This document shows, one piece after another, positions 56,949 to 64,000 of a stretch of DNA of 64,000 nucleotides. Position 1 is the first letter of the stretch. Each line of letters begins with the position of its first letter. The notes under the pieces were generated by a model. The model was given only the letters and a program-made list of their open reading frames with translations, searched no databases and was not told the origin of the DNA. Both the position numbers and the translations under genes were made by a program. Source of the stretch: Nageia nagi (taxonomy: Eukaryota; Pinophyta); contig JBITNC010000001.1 in assembly GCA_050084985.1 (NCBI GenBank), positions 1,860,001 to 1,924,000 on the forward strand, in the 5' to 3' direction.

Positions 56949-57280
56949 TAAAAAGGATAAAAATCTTTGGTGATTCTCAACTAATAATCAAGTATCAAAC
57001 ATATATAACACCAAAGATCCCAAGTTGCAACCATACAAATAAATGGTGATAGATCTTCTCACATACTTCAATGAATATGAAATTGACAACATCCCAAGAG
57101 ATAAAAATAGGTATTTTGATGCTATTGCTAATGTCACTTCCCTTGCTCCTATTAATAAAGAAGGTGAGGAAACTATTCTTACAATCAAAAATATAGTTAA
57201 GCCATCTCCTGAGCATGTTGTTGAAGATTTTTTGAGGATCAATGTTATGTAGCTACTTGTATCAATGTGTGTGAATGGTA
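56949..57280 (+). pseudogene. T1 second RNase H (last part) and linker
   Basis: Directly after L1 the T1 frame resumes: RIKIFGDSQLIIKYQ, then an open frame 57043-57252 with DLLTYFNEYEIDNIPRDKNR and YFDAIANVTSLAPI. This is the C-terminal half of the archaeal-type RNase H with its last acidic residues. The linker to integrase is cut by the solo LTR and continues at 57795 as DIFYYLKNGVVP. Confidence 0.8.
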
Positions 57281-57285
57281 TCAAG

Positions 57286-57789
57286 TGTGAGAATTAGCAC
57301 TACTCTAATTCCCAAGGTCCAAGACTATAGAAAGCTCAATCACATTCAACATGCAACATCTACAAGCTACTAACACATTCACACAATATGACACCAATAT
57401 AATGTGGTTCCTCCCTCCTTGGGAGTAGATCCACAACTAGTTCTCTATTCTCAATCTATGCCTCTCTTACAACTATTCTCTTGCTCTCTCCTACACAACC
57501 TAGTAGAGTAATCTTACTCCAAAACTTAGAATATATTTACAAGAGGAGAGGCCCTCTATTTATAGCTTGAGAGCACCTCCCTAACCTCCCTTTAACCCAA
57601 GGGTAAGGTTAGGGTTACAATAAATGTGTGACCTAACTTTAACCTACCAACTAACCCCATGGTTAGGTCAAAGTCCACACATAATAAAGAATTCAATTAA
57701 TCCCTTAAGGTATCTACATATCCTTTAAGTGATTAATTGAACTTACAAGGAGTTTAGATATTCACAATATTACATTACAAATTCTAACA
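57286..57789 (-). mobile_element. Solo LTR of the C2 Copia family in T1
   Basis: A 504-bp reverse-complement match to the C2 5' LTR, flanked by TCAAG on both sides (57281-57285, 57790-57794). Its last bases, ATTCTAACA, are the inverse of the LTR start TGTTAGAAT. The U5 end (TGTGAGAATTAGC...) differs from that of C2. It probably arose by LTR-LTR recombination of a full element. Confidence 0.9.
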
Positions 57790-57794
57790 TCAAG

Positions 57795-58317
57795 ATATTT
57801 TTTATTATCTTAAAAATGGTGTTGTTCCTATTGCCTTTGATCATAATATTAGAATTAGACTTAAAAAGCTAGCTACCAAATATGTCATCATTGGTAATTT
57901 GTTATATAGAGGTCTTTTTATGGTGCTTTTCTTAGATGTTTAATGAGAGATGAAGTAGGCATGGCCCTTAATCAAGCTCATGATGGTGAATGTGGTGGAC
58001 ACTTTAGTGCTAAATTTTTTTATCAAAGGTTGCTTAGACTAGGCTATTATTGGCCTACTATGTTAGAAGATTATGAATTACATGTTAAGAAATTGAGCAA
58101 TGTTAAACGAATGCTAAGCTTCAACCTTCTCCTTCTCATGGTTTGTACTCTATTGTATCTCCTTGGCCTTTTTTCTATTTGGGCACTTGATTTTATTGGT
58201 AAACTTAACCTTATTTCAAGAGATGGCCAATAGTTTATTTTTACAGCTACAAAATATTTTACAAAATTAATGGAGGTTATACCCATTAAGTCAGCAAAAA
58301 GGAGGTAATATTGTTGA
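57795..58317 (+). pseudogene. T1 integrase zinc domain and start of core (pseudogene)
   Basis: The frame covers LKKLATKYVIIGNLLYRGLF, then 57943-58233 with QAHDGECGGHFSAKFFYQRL, LRLGYYWPTMLEDYELHVKK (HHCC zinc region, with the cysteines degraded) and, in a shifted frame, PWPFSIWALDFIGKLNLISR with the first catalytic Asp and a TKLMEVIPIKSAK piece. It is interrupted by I2 just after GGNIVE and continues at 60654. Confidence 0.85.
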
Positions 58318-60653
58318 AGTTTTTTTTAATTAATGGTAAATTATATTAATAAAAAAAGGGTATTATAGGCTCCCTCCACCTTTACCTCATATATCACCTA
58401 GAATCATAAATTTATCATAAGTCAGTTCGAATCAAAAAATATAGAGAGTCTAGTAGATCAAAATGGCCCTACATATCATAGTAGAGCATATATTTAGCCT
58501 TACAAAAAATATCTAAGTTCCAAAAATAATCATGCTTTTGGTGTCAAAAACCAATATTACACGTTAATTGATACCAATATGAGATGCTTTCACAAACCAA
58601 AATATCTAGCGTATTAAGGATAACAACTATCATCCATTATAAAACTAAAAACAAAGTGTTAACAAAGGAGATATTACAACCAAATATTATGATGCCTTAG
58701 TAATCCCCTTAAGCCCCTCAAATGAGGATCATGTCCTCATCCACTTTAATCGATATAGGACTTACCCTCCATTAGAACTATGAGGGGATACCTTGGCAGA
58801 ATGGTCTCATACTACTCTCTTTGTTCTCTCTTCCCCCTAATTGCCTAGTATAGAATTTTGTTGTGCAATACTATGGACTTTAGCATTAGAATTTGGATTG
58901 ATTTTGTCCCTCTCTTTCCTGGAGTTGTAATACTCACAGTGTTGATTGGTTGGTCTTTCACCTCAATTCTTTGATTTATAGCATGCCTTTGCACCTTCTT
59001 ATCTTTTGTTGCAATTAAATTTTGCATTTTTGTCTTAGAAATTTTGGGGAGACTTAGATTAAATGTATCCTATAACTCCTCTCTAGGAATCTCCAACACC
59101 CTCTTCTTCTTCTTTTCTCTCTCAGTAGGTGTAACATTATGTGATCTATTCCTCTTAGCCATTCCCCTCAAATTTTCTTCCACTAGAGTCACATTTTATT
59201 CTGGTAAACCTAACCTCCTCTTCTTTATACCCCATATCCTTCTAATTTCCAACAATAGGTTAGTTATTTCTTCTTCCTCTATGATTTCATGGGATTTAGA
59301 GCCACCTTCCACATTTTCTTTTTCTTCTACAATAACCTCCATAGCCTAGGCCTTACGATTCTTGATTCTTTGAGATATTATATTTGCATGCACCTTTCTT
59401 CCACCACCCAAATTTCTCTAAGGTCACTTAGACCGAGCTACCTCATACACTAGTTTTATGACTAATTGGTGCAAAGGAACCACATTTTCCTTGCCACTAC
59501 ACCTATTAATAGAATTATCCAATGAATTCATGATGAGGATTGGGAAGTTTACCATTTCTTCATCCTTAATTCTAAAATTATTCAAGAGCCCTAAGTGGTA
59601 TGCATACACCACTTTATATGACCTTCTGATGTTACATAATGCACTAATTCTCTTACTACTTTGTCCCATGGCTTAGGGAGGCTTGTCCTTTTGAAGCCTA
59701 GCCTGATCTTTATGAAATCCTCTCCCTTTTGTCTAAACTTGAAGATCTCCTCTAATTTCTTCAACTTTGATTCCCTCTTTATCTTCTTTCCTTCATTTGG
59801 CAGGTGAATTGCTTCTTCCACTAACTTACAACTAAAATTGAAGATCAAAGAGTTTACTTTGCAATGCCCATTATTCCACAATTTGGCCATCTCTAGAGAT
59901 AGACTCAGGTCAAAGCCATTATAGGCTTCTGTGAATTCTTTCAAGCCTCCTTCACATATAATTTCCCATACTTTTGCATTCTTCCTTACTAAGGTAGTAT
60001 TTTTTGGCTTAGTTTTAACAAGCTCCCCACCCATGTTATCAATTCAAACACTCAAACCAGGAACCATTCTCATAATCCACTTTGAAAACTTTTCAAATTA
60101 GGGTTTTTTAGCTTTTATCCTCCCTTCACCACATTTTATGTGATGTGCCTTTGCTCAATTCCACTTTGAGTATGAAAATTGATATTTCCCAATCTGAGGG
60201 ATGCTAATTTCTATTAAATCACCCTTCGTACTCACTTTCCACCTTATCTCTCACCTCATAAAAGGTCAAGTCGCATGCTTCACTCAACTTAATCTCATGA
60301 AAGTATTTGAATGGCTAACAAGACTTTAAACCCCTCACACATTGGAATCTAGAATTAAATTTGTATGGTATCCATCTTCTTTAATATGGATTCAACATTT
60401 TTAGTTTTAATTGCATTGACCCTTGTGTTTTCTTTTTCCCTTAGATAAATTAATTTCAAAACTACCTTTGCTTCACTCTCCTTCTACTCGAATATCCTTT
60501 TATTATGCTCCTTCCATATTTTCCAATGATAGTGAGCCTATATCACATTTCTAAAAAAAAAATCCTCCCTTAATGTTTGTCATCTTTATCCAATTTATGA
60601 TTGCCTCTCTTATTGTATTACAATACTGCCATCCACACCCATCCCCTCCACTA
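58318..60653 (-). mobile_element. I2: 2.3-kb insertion in the T1 integrase
   Basis: T1 integrase is cleanly split between GGNIVE and KFLIEFIISKYGVP. The insert has a run of eight T at its left border, which on the minus strand would be a short poly(A) tail, but I see no target duplication, LTR or clear inverted repeat. Its coding content is on the minus strand. The mechanism of insertion is unknown. Confidence 0.55.
58845..60034 (-). pseudogene. ORF resembling the putative plant transposon protein family
   Basis: The minus-strand frame 60034-59591 (147 aa) begins MGGELVKTKPKNTTLVRKNA and includes LKEFTEAYNGFDLSLSLEMA, VNSLIFNFSCKLVEEAIHLP and PWDKVVRELVHYVTSEGHIK. A frame change near 59630 leads into HLGLLNNFRIKDEEMVNFPI and LVIKLVYEVARSK, then a charged tail with stops down to 58845 rich in Lys and Glu (REKKKRVLEIP). 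The spacing, a short V-x-F segment before LP and a later membrane-free helical half, is reminiscent of the Transposase_32 family (PF20167), whose members occur inside plant transposable elements. The match is by eye and weak. Confidence 0.4.
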
Positions 60654-61390
60654 GCAAATTTCTTATTGAATTTATCATTTCTAAATATGGTGTGCCTTTT
60701 AAATTTTTCATGGATAATGGTATAAGCTTTAGAGGTAATGAAGTTAAAGAATTTTGTGATAAATATCATATTAAAATAAAATTATCTACACCTTATTATC
60801 CCCAAGGTAATGGTCAAGTCGAAGCATCTAATAAGGTCAAAAAGAGTATCATATCCAAAACTATCACAAAGCATGGTAAATACTAGCATGAATAATTCCC
60901 TTATGCTTTGTGGGCCTATAGAACAAGTTAAGGACTTATGTAGTGGAAACCCCTTTCTCCTTAATGTATGGTGATGAATTCATAGTTCTATTAGAGCTAG
61001 AGATCCCATTGCTTTGTGTTTCATTAGATGGTCTCATTCTCAATGAAGATAGAAGAAAAGCTAGATTAGTCCAACTAGAGGTCCTAAATGAAAAATAGGT
61101 TTATGCTCTAGAACATCTTTGTGTTTATTATTCTAGAATTCAAAAAGCCTATAGCAAAAAGATCAAGCCTAAAGAGTTCAAGGCTGGTGACCTAGTCTTA
61201 AAAGAGAACCTTCCCAACATAAAAGCCCAGAAAATGAAAAGAAAAGTAGGTTCAAACCTAACTAGATAGGTCCTTACATTGTCATTGCACATTATGGAAA
61301 AGGTGCATATAAATTATTCACAATTGAAGGTAAATAAGAACGTAGCCCAATTAACATTATGCATTTGAAAAAAATTTGTCTAATCTTTTT
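60654..61390 (+). pseudogene. T1 integrase core and C terminus (pseudogene)
   Basis: Resumes as KFLIEFIISKYGVPFKFFMD with NGISFRGNEVKEFCDKYHIK (second Asp, MDNG) and YPQGNGQVEASNKVKK (catalytic Glu in QVEASN). Open 60692-60886. After a stop come FPYALWAYRT, an SLMYGDEFIV-like piece, a VYYSRIQKAYSKKIK stretch and FKAGDLVLKENLPN, the usual Tat integrase C terminus. YGKGAYKLFTIEGK and PINIMHLKK end the reading near 61380. Catalytic residues in this half are intact although stops break the frame. Confidence 0.85.
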
Positions 61391-61399
61391 CATAAAAAT

Positions 61400-64000
61400 A
61401 TACATTCCTCTATATTTGGATACTAACTTTTTAGGAAAAAAGAAGCAATAATTTAGCAACGTTGATGTATTTTTGGTGATTTTGCTACGTTAAAAAGGTT
61501 TAAAATATCTATAATTTAATCATCTCTTCTAAATCATGGTAAAATAATGAAAAAGGTAATTTGTAACTTTATTTAACTTCTTTTTCGTAAAAAGTTTCTT
61601 ATCATAAATGATGCTTATCAAAACATAAAAAAAATTCTTTTATATCATTTTTTTATATCATTGTTCTTATCACTTGATTCCTTTGTAAGAAAGGATCACT
61701 CTTATCAAAAAATCCATGGAAATATGGTGGCTTAGGAAACCAATTTTATCACTCTTATCATTTGATGTATTTGTAAGGAAAGGTCAATCTTATCATTTGG
61801 AAACTTTGTAAGGAAGGGCCATCCATATCAAAAATTCATGGCAACATGATGGCTTAGGAAACCAAGCTTATCAATTTAAATTAGCAATTTATCTTCATAA
61901 ATCTTGGTGAGTCACCAAGGATAATTTTGATTTCTTATCACTTACATACTTTCTATATCATGATGTTTAATGTCTATATTTGAGATATCTTATGCAAAAA
62001 TATTTCTTGTTTAATATATTTTTATGTTCCTTTGTCTTTGCCTTGGATTGCTCCTATGATAAGAGGTCCCAAGTCAAAGAGGGTGGCAAATATAGGCAAA
62101 AAATCGATTCATCCAAAGTTGTCTCCATGAGACAACTTTTCATGGAGTACTTTCTTACTTTTGTTGTTATACTTTGAATTTATGCTTTGATTATATTTTA
62201 TCCCAAAAGCATAAACCATATTCAAAGTGGAGTATTTGCTAACATCTAAGAAATAATTTTAATTTAATTAAAATACCCTTTCAAGTATTCAAAATAAATT
62301 ATTAAATAAATGCTCTTATCATTGTTCACTTTTATCTACCTTTATGGTTTATGATAACAAGTCAGCTTGGCATCATAATAAGCCTACAGAGGAGCCTTAG
62401 CACTAGACCTGTTACCTATAAAGGTGAAGGGGTTATGCATGATCATAGATATGATATGACATGACATAATCCCAAATCTTTGATAGGTGGAAATATACTT
62501 GTTTCATTCTTGATCATTTTTTATTAATGCCACCTATTATTTCTATATTGTGTTATACTCTAATCTTTGTATTCCTTAGATCTTTTCATCCATTCATAAG
62601 TGATATTATGAGCATCGAAGGTTAGATGAAGACATCAAGTGATGGGGTGAGGTAATCTCAAAAGGTAATCGAACTATGTCATTGAGTTCCTAGCATTGAT
62701 GCTGGGTTTAGGCTAGATATGTGGCTCCACTCTTCATATAAGCTCATCATTCATCCTCTTTCAATTGAATATTGCCTTTGTTCATCGTGATAGGTAAACT
62801 CTAAGTTTGTATCTTTCGTAAATCTAGTTTGATAGGTCAAGGTTAATTAGTTCATTGTCATATTTTATGTCATCATTTACTATTATTTTAGAATTAATTG
62901 GTTAAATTGAATATGTTATAAATAACCCTTAATTATTATTATTTTGATTATAATACATGTCTCATACCAATCTCAATCGAGAAGAAACCATCATTCAAAA
63001 CCAAAAATCATACATGTATAAGGTTTAGAAATAAAACTCATACCTATCAAGGGTACTTATGGAATTAATCCTCCTCCACTTTAAAAGAGGGATAGCCTCA
63101 TACCCATTTCCACCAAATAAAGCATGTACATGTTACAAATCCAGCTCTAACAAGCCTACCATGCATCGCAACTATATACCCTGAGGACTTACCTACTACT
63201 TCTAGTAACTATAGTCCGATAGCCATGATCTTAGTTAGATGTCTATTGGTTTGCATTGACCAACTAAGGGCTCCACCAATATGGTTTTTCATGATCATCC
63301 ATCATGCATCCATGCTTAAGGTGTTTCAGTCCATTGCACACATCGCAATATTCATGTTTTTTTCATGTTTAAAAGTGTTTGTACTCAAGAAGTTACAACA
63401 CATCAAGCTAAGTTCCAAGGATCAACCACTTTCTAACACCTTGATGATTGCTTCAATAAGTCATTTTTTACAATCTTAACATTCCCAACATTAGGTGGCC
63501 TTGCATTTCCCAACCATAATCATAAGTTGGCCTACTCCAACAACATTGGAAACCATGAGCTTTATATCATAACCAAATCTTGGTGATCAAACTTATTTCA
63601 ACCAGACAAGGAATGCTTGCTTGGGAGGCAAGACCAAGTGATACCGATTTGAACTAGATTCTTGAAGGCAAGGACGACTATGGTGAGTTGTCCTTTGTTA
63701 TTACAATTCTATTTCAAGGGCTTTTTCCTATACATTTTTTTATGTACAAATATTTCTAAATATTGTTATCATATTTAAATAATATTTTCATTGTAGATAA
63801 TCAATGCAACATTAAAAAATAAAAATAATAAAAAAATTCAACAAAATGAAAAAATTAACAATTTAATATTTAGAAGATAAATATGAAAATATCTAATATA
63901 TGTAAAAGTAAAAAAAATATAATCACAATCCAAACAATCAATAAATATTTTTTTAACATTGACATAACTTTATTTTTTTCTTATATATGTATATTTCTTA
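61400..64000. other. No gene recognised; degenerate local duplication at 61667-61878
   Basis: AT-rich DNA following T1. Two imperfect copies of a block of about 86 bp (CTTATCAcTTG, GTAAGgAAgGgtCA, CATGGcAAcATGaTGGCTTA, GGAAACCAA) lie at 61667-61752 and 61790-61878. A frame at 61980-62177 has a hydrophobic start but no known domain. A 3' untranslated region or LTR of T1 may lie here, but no partner repeat was found. Confidence 0.4.

Larger units (their letters stand above)
40270..61390 (+). mobile_element. T1: Tat-lineage Ty3/Gypsy element, split by three insertions
   Basis: Coding order gag, protease, RT, RNase H, a second archaeal-type RNase H, then integrase. This duplicate RNase H is known from the plant Tat (Ogre/Retand) lineage. 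Its coding sequence is split by L1 at 43940-56948, a solo LTR at 57286-57789 and I2 at about 58318-60653. Joining around the first two, with one copy of each target duplication removed, restores continuous frames (LNIK|RIKIFGDSQL and WYQ|DIFYYLKNGVVP). LTRs were not found, so the limits are approximate. Confidence 0.85.

Noticed and set aside
61980-62177. Possible secreted small protein with hydrophobic N terminus
   Set aside because: A single short frame in AT-rich DNA, with no promoter, homology or conservation evidence.
63630-63660. TGATACCGATTTGAACTAGA as a possible inverted Copia primer site and LTR end
   Set aside because: Resembles the C2 LTR end in reverse over a short stretch only, and the next 60 bases do not match. 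Too short to call.

Overview
The window is nuclear plant DNA made almost entirely of nested, decayed LTR retrotransposons. No intact cellular gene, rRNA, tRNA or CRISPR array was recognised. Plant origin is supported by Ty1/Copia elements primed by Met-tRNA-type sites, a Tat-lineage Ty3/Gypsy element with a second (archaeal-type) RNase H, a plant mobile domain (PMD) reading frame, PPR-like fragments and bZIP-type TGACGTCA arrays. The AT-rich sequence and the deep nesting suit a very large genome such as a conifer; that last step is inference.

Block 1 (2-38321) is a minus-strand Gypsy element, G1, split by later insertions. From left to right these are: the young non-autonomous gag element A (2-4938); Copia C1 (5780-14770, +), itself split by the deleted Gypsy G2 (10360-14206, +; target-site duplication (TSD) ATAAC); Copia C2 (15289-22475, +; TSD AAAGT), the best-preserved polyprotein here; a 1.9-kb LTR-like insert I1 (23670-25558; TSD ATTAC); and a long element L2 (28365-38090, -) inside the right-hand G1 LTR. 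L2 contains PPR-like debris and its right LTR is split by Copia C3 (about 34155-37872, +). Removing the inserts restores continuous G1 reading frames, which confirms several borders.

Block 2 (about 40270-61390) is a plus-strand Tat-lineage Gypsy, T1. It is split inside its second RNase H by L1 (43940-56948, -; TSD TAAAA). L1's left LTR is in turn split by T2 (45266-51942, -; TSD TCAAC). T1 is also split by a solo LTR of the C2 family (57286-57789; TSD TCAAG) and by a 2.3-kb insert (I2) carrying an antisense ORF that resembles the putative plant transposon protein family.

The most interesting element is T2. It keeps a nearly whole gag on the minus strand and has no pol. On the opposite strand it carries a spliced-looking PMD gene with its own TATA box, next to a 41-bp tandem repeat array. 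All 15 premature stops read in that frame are TAG. The stretches 28980-31100, 32300-33560, 38322-40270 and 61400-64000 hold no recognisable gene.
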